From positions 62,001 to 126,000 of the forward strand of contig NZ_QKNW01000002.1 in NCBI RefSeq assembly GCF_009663395.1: a DNA stretch of 64,000 bases, given 5' to 3'. Below are positions 1 to 9,256 of the stretch, piece by piece. The notes under the pieces are model-generated. The model searched no databases and was not told where the DNA came from. It saw nothing but the letters and a program-made list of their open reading frames with translations. Both the position numbers and the translations under genes were made by a program. Each line of letters begins with the position of its first letter. Positions within the stretch are counted from its first letter, which is position 1. The stretch comes from Halosegnis longus. GTDB taxonomy: Archaea; Halobacteriota; Halobacteria; Halobacteriales; Haloarculaceae.

Positions 1-3000
1 CACTCTCGTCGGTATACGTGAACGTCGATGCCGTTGTCTCCTCGACACCGAGCGGCTCACTGGTTTCGACGACAATGCTCGTCTCCCCGACCGCCGCGGT
101 CGCAGAGATGACTGATGGACCAGTCGTGTCGTCGATCGTGACGGATCCAGTCACGGGATTGCCTGCCGCGTCGGTCGCGCTGCTCTCCACGGTAAGCTGT
201 TCCAGGTCCTCAGGTGGAACCGCCTGACTGAGCGTGACGGGATACACAACTTCGTCTTCGTCGTCGGAGTCAGTGTCGATTATTATCGGGTCGGCCACTG
301 AATCGACTGTGTACTCCTCGCCGGAGACCGAGATGACCTCAGTAGAGGCGGTTTCGAGCAGTTCGCTCGTCGTGAGTTGGACGACGGACGTCCCGGCGTC
401 AACTTCTGCATTGAGCAGTTCCGGCGCGACCGTGTCCTTCTCGATCACCGCGTCGTCGGATGCAGATTGGCTCGAGGCGTCGGTCACTGTCGCGGTGACA
501 GTGAGTTCACCATCAGCCAGCTCGGAGAGATCAAGCTCGGTGAAGCTAACCTCCCCGGTCACGTCGGTCTGCTCTCTCGTGACCATTGTCTCACCGTCCG
601 TGACAGTCAATTCGACATCGCCAACCGTGTCGCCGATGTCGACCGTCACTGGCCCGTAGCTCTCGACGTTCTCAGCATTAACGGGGCCATCTGCGGTTAG
701 TGTCGGCTCGCTGGGCGCCGAGGTGTCCGCGAGCGCGATCGTTGCACCGCTTGGAACTGGACGCGCGTTCTCGCCGTCAGTGTCTACGACTTGCTCAGCC
801 CGCACGCTGATCAGGTCGTTACTGAGGTCCTCGCTGTCGACAGCCGCATCCAGTGTGAGCTGAACGGTGTCAGGAGCGATTCGCTCAACGCCTGTGATAC
901 TGCTCGCGGGACCAGCGTTATCCTGATACGCGAAGTCGCTGCGATCAAGCGCTTCGTCGCCGTCGCCTGCGACAACGGCTTCGGTGAACGTCACCGTCAC
1001 AGTGTCACTGCCGACATTGGCGTTGACGGCCTCGAAGCCGGGCGCCTCGGCGTTCACATCAACTCCCGCCGGAGTCTGGTCGACGATCGGATCAGCATCG
1101 GTGTCGAGGTTCGTGTTGCCGTTCTCGTCGGTAGCAGTGACGAACACCTGATAGTCACTGTTGTCCTCAATCACCTCAAGCGTCGACAGATCGACGGAAA
1201 CGGTCTGATCCGTGTTGCCGTTATCGATGTCTTTCGTCACCTGCGAGAAGTCCGCGTTCTCGAAGTCACCGGCCGCGAACGCAGGAACGGTATCCTCGGC
1301 GACGACATGGATAGTGACGCTCGCTGCGTTCGTCACATCTTGGTAGGTGTAGGAGACATCTACCTCGGCATCCGTGCCGACGTCGCTGTCCGGATCAACA
1401 TTCACGTTGAAGACTTCTGGTGGCTCATCATCGACGACGACGTGCGGTTCGGCGGTCGTCCCCGAGACCGTCTCCCCGTTGTCGTCTGTCACCTCAACCG
1501 AGACGGTGTACGCACCATCGGCAAGCGTCTCGTCATTCTTGTCGAGGTCAAGCGCGAGACTCTTCGTCGTACCGTCGCCCGCGTATTGTGAGCTATCGAC
1601 CGCGTACGTGTATGACGCATCACCGTCAGCCTGAGTCAGCGTCACCGTGACATCTTGGACGCTATCTCCGCTTTCCGTGTATCGATAGCTCACGTCGAGT
1701 ACGTCCGTCGAGTCAACGAGTGTGCGCTCGCTCGGCGTCAGTACCTCAACGTTTGGTGCTGCTTCATCAACGACTACCGACTGGTCGATTGCCTGCAACG
1801 CATTACCCGCAAGGTCGGTTACCTCAGGACCGTCAGCAAGCGCCACCTCAACCGACCCCGTCGAGATGTCTGCGTCGCGGGCGACGGTGAGTGTGAACGC
1901 TTTGTCGTACGGTGAGTCACCGGTGGACACACTCTCGGGCGTCACGCCCCCGACCTCAAAGTCAGTGGTGTTAAGCGTGCTGTCGTCAACGGGTTCATCC
2001 ACGGTCACGTCAACCGTGTCAATAGAGCCGTCGTCGTTGTTATCACGCAGTACCGCTTCGGTCACGCTTGGCGACCCCTCGCTATCGCTCCGACTCGTAT
2101 CGCCAATTGTGACGTTCGTCACGGTGTTAGCGTCGTAGACGGCTTCAAGTTGCGCTGTTGACTGGTCTTCACCGTTGATGCCGGTGAAGCCATCCGAGCC
2201 TGTCGCATCGAATGTAAGGAAGCTCTCGGATGCGGCTCCTGTTACCGTATTCGACTCAACGGTCACGTCCGAAATCTCATCGGCGTTTTCGTAGAGGAAG
2301 ATACCCTGTTCGAAGCCCGTGATATCGTTATCACGCAGGGTTGCTCCAGTCGTGTCACCTGCATTATTCGACACCAGGATCCCCTGCCCAGCGGCATTAC
2401 CGTCGAATGTATTGTCGACGACAAGAGCATCCGTCGTGGAACTCAGAAGGATTCCTTGTGGAGTGGTCTCCCCAGTCACCTCACGCTGGACAAAGTCATT
2501 CCCTCGAATCTCGACGTTCGCCGCGTCACCAACACGCAAACCGTAGTTGCTTGTTGGCGAAATCGAGATGACATTGTCCGTCAGCGTGAAGCCATCTCCT
2601 TTCGTGTAAATAGTGGTACCATCCTCAAGATCGATGTCAAACCCAATGATACTCGTCCCGTCGCTGGGTCCGATTCCTGACTGGGTTACATCAATCTCTG
2701 GACGGTCACCCTCGGCTGCCCGAATTGTCACGTCGGATTCAGGGACGGTGAATGCGTCGTACGTACCGTCATACCCTTCGACGACAACAGTGTCGTCAGT
2801 CCCGACGTCTTCACTGTCGAGTGCACCTTGAATGGTATCAAAACCAGTGTTGCCGGCTGCATCTACCACATACGTGTTTCCTGCACTTTGCCCCACCGCT
2901 GCTCCAGCAAACGTGATGCTCGCCCCGAAGACAGAGACGACCATCAGTGCCGCTAGAAGCAGGGCACGTAATTTGTCTGGTGTTGAGTTATCTCTCATCA

Positions 3001-3001
3001 T
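1..3001 (-). CDS. Secreted surface glycoprotein with beta-helix and Ig-like repeats (3' end outside window)
   Basis: The reading frame stays open from the start to the left window edge, so about 1000 N-terminal residues are visible and the C-terminus is missing. It begins MMRDNSTPDKLRALLLAALM, a signal peptide of the haloarchaeal surface-glycoprotein type (TIGR04207-like), ending near residue 35. Residues about 40-250 carry short repeats (NTYVV, ADNTFDGN and IRGNDF-like turns) typical of a right-handed parallel beta-helix of the NosD/pectate-lyase class. The rest is a series of acidic beta-sandwich repeats (cadherin/Ig-like, with VTVTFTEAVV and TDENGNTN-type strands). It is probably exported and anchored at the S-layer; a PGF-type C-terminus would be expected but is not visible. 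In-frame ATGs at 3019 and further upstream are alternative starts. I chose 3001 because it gives the family-typical N-terminus and follows a GGGGGA box. Ligand or enzymatic activity cannot be deduced. Confidence 0.85.
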   Translation of the reverse strand, partial: MMRDNSTPDKLRALLLAALMVVSVFGASITFAGAAVGQSAGNTYVVDAAGNTGFDTIQGALDSEDVGTDDTVVVEGYDGTYDAFTVPESDVTIRAAEGDRPEIDVTQSGIGPSDGTSIIGFDIDLEDGTTIYTKGDGFTLTDNVISISPTSNYGLRVGDAANVEIRGNDFVQREVTGETTPQGILLSSTTDALVVDNTFDGNAAGQGILVSNNAGDTTGATLRDNDITGFEQGIFLYENADEISDVTVESNTVTGAASESFLTFDATGSDGFTGINGEDQSTAQLEAVYDANTVTNVTIGDTSRSDSEGSPSVTEAVLRDNNDDGSIDTVDVTVDEPVDDSTLNTTDFEVGGVTPESVSTGDSPYDKAFTLTVARDADISTGSVEVALADGPEVTDLAGNALQAIDQSVVVDEAAPNVEVLTPSERTLVDSTDVLDVSYRYTESGDSVQDVTVTLTQADGDASYTYAVDSSQYAGDGTTKSLALDLDKNDETLADGAYTVSVEVTDDNGETVSGTTAEPHVVVDDEPPEVFNVNVDPDSDVGTDAEVDVSYTYQDVTNAASVTIHVVAEDTVPAFAAGDFENADFSQVTKDIDNGNTDQTVSVDLSTLEVIEDNSDYQVFVTATDENGNTNLDTDADPIVDQTPAGVDVNAEAPGFEAVNANVGSDTVTVTFTEAVVAGDGDEALDRSDFAYQDNAGPASSITGVERIAPDTVQLTLDAAVDSEDLSNDLISVRAEQVVDTDGENARPVPSGATIALADTSAPSEPTLTADGPVNAENVESYGPVTVDIGDTVGDVELTVTDGETMVTREQTDVTGEVSFTELDLSELADGELTVTATVTDASSQSASDDAVIEKDTVAPELLNAEVDAGTSVVQLTTSELLETASTEVISVSGEEYTVDSVADPIIIDTDSDDEDEVVYPVTLSQAVPPEDLEQLTVESSATDAAGNPVTGSVTIDDTTGPSVISATAAVGETSIVVETSEPLGVEETTASTFTYTDES

Positions 3002-3498
3002 TCCCCCGAATGATTGCATGACAACCCTCGAGACGTCAAGCATCGTCCCATGATAAGGATTGTCACTCTCTGATAACGCCCCCCTTAACTTAATTACTGC
3101 TATATTGAGCAATGACCCTACCGATAATTTGCAAACGGTAAGCCAAAAATTGGATACATATATATTTTAAACTGCAAATAGAAAAGCTATACATATATTT
3201 GATATTGGCAGCCATTGAGGAGGAGAATACTGAAATTTTATTCAGCCGGTGGTACGCAAGTGGTTTTCCCACCGACTCATCCACTGATTGGCTGGGGCCC
3301 TAACCGACATACCATCTCAGTAAGGACAGCTAGTATGAACTGCAAGCAGTGTCCCATCAGTCGATGCTAATGATCGTAAGTGTCACATGTCTGTGATGTC
3401 GATGGGGTATTTCATTCATAGGTATCATGCCGCCAAACCCCATAGCACAAATATCTGGGGTGACAAAATATATGTGCTCCCTGAGCATAGCGTAGTGT
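3002..3498. other. AT-rich intergenic region with divergent promoters
   Basis: No convincing gene is present. The stretch around 3110-3240 is strongly AT-rich (runs such as tatatattttaaac), unlike the GC-rich coding DNA on either side. It probably holds the promoter of the leftward surface-protein gene and of the rightward DUF7342-like gene. A 64-codon leftward frame here has low-complexity, AT-driven codon use and is rejected as coding. Confidence 0.5.
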
Positions 3499-4179
3499 AT
3501 GTCAGACACCCCATCATCCTCCGATGGTCCCGACGAGTTCCCCACCGAAGAAGAGCTCTCAGAAGACCCAGTGACCGTGGATGATATTGACCCATTCAAC
3601 ACTGCTGACGACGATTTTGAGAGCATTGATGACTTCGCCGCCGCAGAGTGGAAAAGCGAGACCACTACCGACGAGCGAATTCGCACGGTAATCGATAGAA
3701 CAACTACTCCGAAATCGGCGTCCGACATCGCAGAGACAGCTCTCGTCTCAGAAACAAAAGCCAGAACCACACTCAACAAGCTTGCTGATGAAGGGATCGT
3801 CAAAACACAGCAGACCGACTCTGGAAAACTGTATACCCGAGACCCAGAATGGCACCTTCTCAAGCAAATCAGGCAACTCGCCAGCAGCGAAACACTCGTC
3901 GATCAGATTCAGCGAGTAAAACAAGAAATCGCAGGGTACAAAGACAAATATGACGCAACTGATCCAGAGGAACTCCTCGTTTCAGACAAAGAACTCGACC
4001 AGAATGAGCTCAGCGATGTCTCTCACTGGCGGACAGCAGAACGAGAACTCAGTCACCTCAGAGCAGCATACCGTCTCAAAGAGGCAAAAGATCAGGCGTC
4101 CATCGTAACTGACCCGGCAGACAAGCAAACAGAGAAGCAGGCAACGAACTCCACCGGCAATCGGTCCCCACGCCAGTAA
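3499..4179 (+). CDS. Winged-helix DUF7342-like protein, probable antitoxin/repressor of the next gene
   Basis: This is a 226-aa acidic protein. Residues 1-50 are a disordered Asp/Glu/Ser-rich leader. Residues about 57-115 form a winged helix-turn-helix (SASDIAETALVSETKARTTL as the HTH, then a DEGIVKTQ...GKLYTRD wing). Residues 120-205 are long amphipathic helices. This architecture matches the haloarchaeal DUF7342 family; paralogues lie at 14256-14795 and, as a fragment, at 15088-15378. Its stop overlaps the next start as TAATG, so translation is coupled. Two copies of the same gene pair, each with this wHTH gene first, suggest a toxin-antitoxin-like operon in which this protein is the DNA-binding, autoregulating partner. 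That role is inference; the family assignment is fairly firm. Confidence 0.75.
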   Translation: MSDTPSSSDGPDEFPTEEELSEDPVTVDDIDPFNTADDDFESIDDFAAAEWKSETTTDERIRTVIDRTTTPKSASDIAETALVSETKARTTLNKLADEGIVKTQQTDSGKLYTRDPEWHLLKQIRQLASSETLVDQIQRVKQEIAGYKDKYDATDPEELLVSDKELDQNELSDVSHWRTAERELSHLRAAYRLKEAKDQASIVTDPADKQTEKQATNSTGNRSPRQ

Positions 4180-4652
4180 TGGGGATGGGGAATGGCTCTC
4201 TCATTGATTCGGACGCGATTGATGAGGGCGTGAATCAGATGCGGCGACAACTCGGCAACGGAATCGTCGACGTCAAATTCCAGTATCAGAACGGTCACTC
4301 ATTCACACAGCGGAACGGAGACGATATCAGAGCGGCACGAGTCACAGTCGCTCCCGGAATTCACGGACAAGGTGGGTATTTCGATATTCAATGGTGGGAG
4401 AATGAGGACTACAAATACCACTATCGAGAGAAGGAACTGGAATTTAGATTCGGGCGCGAAGCAACGAATGAAGCCACCGATAAGCCGGTACGCCACTTTC
4501 ATCCACCCAATACTCGCAACGCACACAAGCAATCCTGTATCGGGGTTGACTACCCACCGGCACTTGTCACAATTGCTGTACTGAAGACGTGGTGGACAGC
4601 GGTTGAGAATGGTAATCGGGACTTGGTGAATGCGCAGGATGGCTTGCCGTGA
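4179..4652 (+). CDS. TumE/DUF6516-like protein, putative toxin of a two-gene module
   Basis: This 157-aa protein follows the wHTH gene with a one-base TAATG overlap. The core has the layout I associate with the TumE/DUF6516 family: a beta-rich N-terminus, an aromatic strand pair (YFDIQWWENEDYKYHYREK), a basic/His-rich turn (VRHFHPPNTRNAHK) and a C-terminal helix following a proline (DYPPALVTIAVLKTWW). The gene at 13794-14252 shares this layout (GWHQDGDHP... then PSLMLWEIVETLL) and also sits with a DUF7342-like gene. Members of the TumE family are toxins paired with a DNA-binding antitoxin. Activity here is inferred from layout and weak similarity only. An IS1341-type remnant begins within a few bases of the stop codon, so the locus was remodelled by insertion. 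Confidence 0.55.
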   Translation: MGMGNGSLIDSDAIDEGVNQMRRQLGNGIVDVKFQYQNGHSFTQRNGDDIRAARVTVAPGIHGQGGYFDIQWWENEDYKYHYREKELEFRFGREATNEATDKPVRHFHPPNTRNAHKQSCIGVDYPPALVTIAVLKTWWTAVENGNRDLVNAQDGLP

Positions 4653-4950
4653 CATCCTCCTCGCCGTAAACAACGAGGTTTCCGACGCATGGTGAATGCC
4701 AGTCAGTCGTCGCTGGCAGAGGGTTCCGACTCTTTGGGCGTCATCTGCGCTGGTATGCTCTGCTCACACTGAGTCGTGACGGTGTCACAACCGCTCCCAT
4801 CCCGAGGCGAGTCATCGCATTCCGCCTTGTCAAGCGGGACGCTCTCTCCCCACGGGTCAATCCGTCATGCGATATTCGCGGAAGCGGTGATGTCGGCCTG
4901 AACCAAATCTTCAGACTCGGTTTTTACCCACATTTCCCGGTTTCAGAAAT
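4650..4950 (-). pseudogene. IS200/IS605 (IS1341-type) tnpB 3' remnant with terminal hairpin
   Basis: Reading leftward and ending at a stop at 4703, the frame gives ADITASANIA followed, after an in-frame stop, by DPWGESVPLDKAECDDSP. This is the C-terminal zinc-ribbon tail typical of haloarchaeal TnpB of IS1341-type elements. The frame is interrupted and nothing upstream of about 4945 is TnpB-like. The element end at 4655-4680 has the hairpin-forming sequence cctcctcgccgtaaacaacg, also seen near 23570. It is a dead remnant. The start of the next gene lies about 80 bp beyond it. Confidence 0.6.
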
Positions 4951-5025
4951 GTAGAGCGATTTCATCCGTGATAGTTGGTAAATGGGACTACATTTACACT
5001 GCTGTACTACTGGTACTACTCCATA

Positions 5026-6768
5026 ATGAAACGGAGGACGTTCGCATCTGCCGCATTACCCGTAATCCTAGGTCTGAGTGGATGCAACTCCCTGAGAGAC
5101 GGGCAAGTTCAGGGAGAAAGTAACACAGAGACTGAGATGAAGACAACTGACTCTAAGACTGCAGAACCCACCAACAGTGATCAAGATACTGAAAGCGAGG
5201 GGAGTGACCGGGCTACGGTCGGAGTAGATCTGAATGCGCCTGAGAACTATCCGAAAGGCGGCCCCGGAGTCGTCGGTGTCACTACCACGGGACGTACCCA
5301 GACCGAATATAGCTATACGGTTCTGTTCGGTGATGAAACTCTTGACACGATTTCTGGCCAAATTGACGAGGGAGATATCTATGATGAACGCTATAGCGTC
5401 GAGTTTGATCAGGAGGATTCGGTCGAACTCCGTGTAGAAGGTGACCCGTCGGTGATACAAGAAAAATCTCGTACGATTTCACTTGTTGAGCCACGTCACG
5501 AATGGAACCAATACGGTGGAACGGTGAAAAACACGTTTAGCAATCTTCGAAGCTGGGGCCCTCATCTCGAGGCGACACACCAGTGGACGTCTGAAGAGAG
5601 TACCTACGGCCAGCCCGTGGTTTGCGAGAACAAGTTGTATGTCTGTAGTACTGACGAGGGCAGTAGCTTGGCATGTCTTTCTCTGGACACTGGAGACAAA
5701 CGATGGGAGGTTGAGACCGACGGCGTGTTCGAGGGAGCCACAATTAATGATGGAATCATCTACCTCACCGAGATAAACGCCGGGGCGAAAACACGAGCTG
5801 TTACCACTGATGGCGACGACGTTTGGGAGTTCGAACACGACACGTACTCGAATGAGCAACGTTCAGGGAACCATACCCCGCAGTCGGCGTTGACGTATCA
5901 TGTTCCAGTCGTCACCGGTGACACGGTGTTTGTGCACTCTCCTGAAGAGGGAGTATTTGCGTTGCACAAACGCGACGGGAGTGTCATTTGGAACACGAGC
6001 GACGTCAGGTCGATCTGTTCATTATCTGCCGATAGTGAGCGAATCTACGGCGCGGGACCGCTGACAGGCGACAAAAGCCAAACGTCTGGGCAGGAACAAT
6101 GGATTTGGAGCATACATCAGGAGACTGGAGACGTGGCTTGGACCGCTCGCACGAATGTAACAACGAATCCCGACCGATATGTTGGCCCTGATGACGAACA
6201 ATACGACCCCGCATTTCGATTTACACCGCCGAGTATTCACGACGGAAGCGTGCATATTGGAACGTCCCACCGAGTAACAGCACGTGGACGGGAAGGTGGC
6301 CCGATCGATGATGGAAACAATAACCATTTATTTAAAATAGATGCGGAATCTGGGGAGATAGAATACAAAACAGAAGTAAGCCACTACGTCCCCCCACCTG
6401 GTCCTGGCATCATTAGAGTTGGCGTATCTGCGCCGCTTAGTACATTTCTTGACTTCGTTCTGTGTAAGCCATTTTACAGCGATAGATGGTATTGGATGTC
6501 TCCTGAAGGCGTAAAGACGCGCTTTATTTCTGATGTGCTCTACAACGCTGACTTGGCTGTTCCACGTAACGTTGCTCCGGTGTCGATGGCAAACGGGGTA
6601 TACTTTCTTAGCTTAGACAACAATCTGGTACAGATTGATAATGTGGGTGAGCCTCACGAAATCGTAGAGGATGTAGATCGTTTCGCTGACGGACTGATCA
6701 TAGGTGACTCCAAAATTGTCGTCAGCGGCAGTGCAGGAATCCGCGTCCATGCACAGGATGCAGACTGA
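5026..6768 (+). CDS. PQQ/WD-type beta-propeller lipoprotein
   Basis: This is a 580-aa exported lipoprotein. The start at 5026 gives MKRRTFASAALPVILGLSGC, a twin-arginine-like signal with lipobox LSGC; 17 further codons upstream lack any signal character. Residues about 20-60 are a Ser/Thr/Glu-rich linker, followed by a CARDB-like beta domain (RTQTEYSYTVLFGDETL). From about residue 155 come propeller blades with the PQQ-like pattern: W-x-x-GG-TVKN, VVCENKLYVC, CLSLDTGDKRWEVETDG, VFALHKRDGSVIWN, IHQETGDVAWTAR. It is probably bound to the outer face of the membrane as a binding or scaffold protein; no enzymatic site was recognised. It sits 52 bp upstream of a second propeller gene in the same direction, so the two may be co-expressed. 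Confidence 0.75.
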   Translation: MKRRTFASAALPVILGLSGCNSLRDGQVQGESNTETEMKTTDSKTAEPTNSDQDTESEGSDRATVGVDLNAPENYPKGGPGVVGVTTTGRTQTEYSYTVLFGDETLDTISGQIDEGDIYDERYSVEFDQEDSVELRVEGDPSVIQEKSRTISLVEPRHEWNQYGGTVKNTFSNLRSWGPHLEATHQWTSEESTYGQPVVCENKLYVCSTDEGSSLACLSLDTGDKRWEVETDGVFEGATINDGIIYLTEINAGAKTRAVTTDGDDVWEFEHDTYSNEQRSGNHTPQSALTYHVPVVTGDTVFVHSPEEGVFALHKRDGSVIWNTSDVRSICSLSADSERIYGAGPLTGDKSQTSGQEQWIWSIHQETGDVAWTARTNVTTNPDRYVGPDDEQYDPAFRFTPPSIHDGSVHIGTSHRVTARGREGGPIDDGNNNHLFKIDAESGEIEYKTEVSHYVPPPGPGIIRVGVSAPLSTFLDFVLCKPFYSDRWYWMSPEGVKTRFISDVLYNADLAVPRNVAPVSMANGVYFLSLDNNLVQIDNVGEPHEIVEDVDRFADGLIIGDSKIVVSGSAGIRVHAQDAD

Positions 6769-6820
6769 GGCACCGACTGCGTAATCTTGACACAGTGGGG
6801 GTGAGCTATCTCTGGTAACG

Positions 6821-7969
6821 ATGCTCGACCGGACCGTACAGATGTACAATCCAACCCATCGCTTTGACACGTCAGCAGAGACAGCTCTACCCGACGATCC
6901 CACTGTCGCCTGGTCTCACGAATTTCAAGGCCCCGTGCGAGAGGTGGCTGTCTGGAACGAGTCAGTGTATATCGCCGCCGGAGACGGTATCGTAACGACT
7001 GACAAGCATGGCAATTTACAGTGGGCCTTCGAGAGTTATTGGTCGGTGCGGTCGTCGCCGGCGGTGGTGGATGGCACTGTCTACGTTGGGATTGAGGATG
7101 TCTACGCGCTGGATGCAGCTACTGGACTCAAGCAGTGGGCCTTCCAGGAGACTGATAAATGGGTCCCCTCGTCGCCGGCAGTGGTAGCTGGCACTGTCTT
7201 CATCGGGGATGGCAATGGGACTATTTACGCGGTAGATGGCAATACCGGCACTCAACAGTGGGCCGTCCAGACAGATGGCACGGTGCGGTCGTCACCGGCG
7301 GTGGTGGATGGGTCCGTCTATGTCGGGAGTAACGACGGGACCGTGTATGCGCTCGATGCAGCGACTGGACGCGAGGAGTGGACGTTCCGGACTGACGGCT
7401 CGGTGTACTCGTCGCCGTCGGTGGTGGGTGGCACCGTCTATGTCGGGAGTAATGACGAGACCGTTTACGCGCTGGATGCAGCCACTGGACGCGAGCAATG
7501 GGCGTTCAAGACCGATGACTGGGTAACCTCGTCGCCGGCAGTGGTGGACGGGATCGTCTATGTTGGGAGTAACGATGGAACCGTCTACGCGCTCGATGCA
7601 GCGACTGGACGCGAGCAATGGGCCTTCCACGCTGATAGGCAGGTGAGCTTGTCACCAGCGGTAGTGAGTGACACCGTCTACGTCGGGATTGACGACGTCC
7701 ACGCGGTAGATGCAGCTACTGGGCGCGAGCAGTGGGCCTTCGAGACAGATAGCATGGTACACTCGGTGACGGTAGTGGATGGCACCATCTACATTGGGAG
7801 TGAGGATGGGATGGTCTACGCGCTGGATGGCTCAGGGACCGAGCTGTCCGGAAAAACTGAGCAGGCAGAGAACAAGACACAGATCTATCAAGCGTGTGCA
7901 CGGTGTGGAGCCGATCTTTCTGACCACGACCCACTGAATTTCTGCCCGGAGTGTGGCGCGAAACAGTGA
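6821..7969 (+). CDS. Cytoplasmic PQQ-repeat propeller with C-terminal zinc ribbon
   Basis: This 382-aa protein has about seven PQQ-like blades, each with the pattern SSPAVVDGTVYVGSNDGTVY then ALDAATGREQWAF. It has no signal peptide. The C-terminus is a double-CxxC zinc ribbon (CARCGADLSDHD then FCPECGAKQ). The blades are encoded by near-identical 117-120-bp DNA repeats (successive copies begin near 7055, 7172, 7292, 7412, 7532 and 7652), showing recent internal duplication. The zinc ribbon is unusual for a PQQ propeller, suggesting an intracellular scaffold rather than a periplasmic dehydrogenase; quinone-enzyme residues are not evident. The gene follows the propeller lipoprotein after 52 bp. 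Function is unknown. Confidence 0.8.
   Translation: MLDRTVQMYNPTHRFDTSAETALPDDPTVAWSHEFQGPVREVAVWNESVYIAAGDGIVTTDKHGNLQWAFESYWSVRSSPAVVDGTVYVGIEDVYALDAATGLKQWAFQETDKWVPSSPAVVAGTVFIGDGNGTIYAVDGNTGTQQWAVQTDGTVRSSPAVVDGSVYVGSNDGTVYALDAATGREEWTFRTDGSVYSSPSVVGGTVYVGSNDETVYALDAATGREQWAFKTDDWVTSSPAVVDGIVYVGSNDGTVYALDAATGREQWAFHADRQVSLSPAVVSDTVYVGIDDVHAVDAATGREQWAFETDSMVHSVTVVDGTIYIGSEDGMVYALDGSGTELSGKTEQAENKTQIYQACARCGADLSDHDPLNFCPECGAKQ
7030..7840 (+). repeat. Tandem approximately 120-bp coding repeats (propeller blades)
   Basis: Successive units share long near-identical stretches: tcgtcgccggcggtggtgg, then gtctatgtcgggagtaacga, then gatgcagcgactggacgcga. Spacing is 117-120 bp. The nucleotide identity is much higher than needed to conserve the fold, so copy-number change by recombination is likely. 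Confidence 0.8.
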
Positions 7970-8318
7970 CTCTCCGATGTGAGGGAGACAGCACTCGATG
8001 AATCTGCGTGGTTGGCTATACCCTCGGTATCGCTGCCTGAAGCTCGATCGTTAAAACGGAGGACAGATTGCTCATAGCGGCCTCGGTACACAAATCCGGT
8101 GCAGACGGTGGTATCGGAAGCAGAATTAGACTCCCTGGTGGAGTCAATCTATTCCGTCTTACGGACCATGTCCCGTCTCACGGACCACTTCTATAAATAG
8201 TTTATAACGAGACGGCATTCTGTTTAATCGGCGGCGGCTTCAGCGTCTCCATACCCGTGGTCGGTTGTCGGCCGTGTTCCAACCGTCGTGTGCCACCTGC
8301 CGTGGGCGATTTCGTCAG
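7970..8318. other. Intergenic region with paired palindromes and a TATA-like box
   Basis: No gene was recognised. CCGTCTTACGG (8154-8164) and CCGTCTCACGG (8173-8183) are two copies of an 11-bp palindrome, 19 bp apart, and each is followed by ACCA. Twelve bases further on is tataaatagtttata (8192-8206), a good archaeal TATA element. No obvious open frame follows in either direction, so this may drive an untranslated RNA or be an orphan promoter. Confidence 0.5.
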
Positions 8319-8672
8319 TCAGGCCATATCACGTCGCGCGCGGATGGTCGCGAAGATTGCATCGGCAAGTGACTCGCCGAGTGGCGAACACTCGAGTCGT
8401 TCCGTGCCGTGGCTGTCGCGGTACCGGCCGATGAGCCCGGCGTCGGCCAGCTGCTGGATGTCGTCGGCGAGGGCGGTGGGTGAGCGGTCAAACTGGTTGG
8501 CGAGTTGGGTGGTCGCCGTTGGGCCGGTCGTCAGCAGGTGGTGCATGATGGTGAATCGGGTTGGGCTGCCGAGAGCAGCCAAGCGGGCGACTTCTCGATT
8601 GAGATCGAGGTCGTCACCGAGGAGGGCCGTCTCGATGTGTTCGCGGGCGTTGGGAGTTGTCTGGTCGGCCAT
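8319..8672 (-). CDS. ArsR-type winged-helix transcriptional regulator
   Basis: This 117-aa protein has a clear ArsR-like winged helix at residues about 28-95 (LAALGSPTRFTIMHHLLTTG, the recognition region TTQLANQFDRSPTALADDIQ, then the wing GLIGRYRDSHGTERLECSP). It has no metal-binding Cys pair in the usual places, so a metal sensor is unlikely. It lies 76 bp downstream of the UPF0175 gene on the same strand and may be co-transcribed with it. The target is unknown. Confidence 0.8.
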   Translation of the reverse strand: MADQTTPNAREHIETALLGDDLDLNREVARLAALGSPTRFTIMHHLLTTGPTATTQLANQFDRSPTALADDIQQLADAGLIGRYRDSHGTERLECSPLGESLADAIFATIRARRDMA

Positions 8673-8748
8673 GGGTGGTTAGTGGTAATGTACGAGGAGT
8701 GGGTGTGTAAGCGAGGGGTTTGGATGGGACGGTGGGGCAGTGGCCGAC

Positions 8749-8994
8749 TCACTCGGCATAGCATCGGTCCTCAGCGAGTTCCGCCCCGGTGTAGTGGCGG
8801 GGAATCTCGCGTTCGCCAAGGAGTGCGTGGAATTGTTGTGGCGTTCGGTCTGCGAGTTCGCGTGCGTTCGCGAACGAGAGCAGATTCTGCGCGTACAGTG
8901 CGATGGCGAGTTCCTGCACGAGTCGCTGTGACCGCTCCTCTTCGGGTAGTCGTAGTGCGTCGTATATTGTATCGTCAATTTCGATTGTCGGCAT
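8749..8994 (-). CDS. UPF0175 family antitoxin-like protein
   Basis: This is an 81-aa protein beginning MPTIEIDDTIYDALRLPEEE. The family signature is plain: LPEEERSQRLVQELAIALYA, FANARELADRTPQQFHALLG, then REIPRHYTGAEL. UPF0175 proteins are small DNA-binding antitoxin-like proteins, usually paired with a PIN-domain (DUF3368) nuclease. No PIN gene follows here; the next gene is an ArsR-type regulator. It is therefore an orphan or has been repurposed. I chose the internal ATG because the 18 codons upstream of it are not family-like. Confidence 0.85.
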   Translation of the reverse strand: MPTIEIDDTIYDALRLPEEERSQRLVQELAIALYAQNLLSFANARELADRTPQQFHALLGEREIPRHYTGAELAEDRCYAE

Positions 8995-9256
8995 GGGTAC
9001 GTGTTCGTGATTTCGGCTGGTGAATGTTTGGCAGACACTGGGTGGCAATCGTTGTTACTCGTGAGGTATCGTAGATGAGGGAGTGATTTGAATCAACTGC
9101 GGGGGCAGCGTCCTAAGTCCTGCAGTAGACCTCGTTCCAGTGGAACACAGTATACGCTATTGGTAGTGGAGTAGTCCCTTCGACGGTATTAGTGTGAGGA
9201 AGCATTCGCTACTCGGGAAAGAATGACATAAACACACCCGTGAGGGTATCCAAACC

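Noticed and set aside
791-1591. Rightward 266-codon open frame
   Set aside because: It is antisense to the long surface-protein gene, which has an export signal and continuous acidic repeats; the rightward frame is a by-product of its codon bias.
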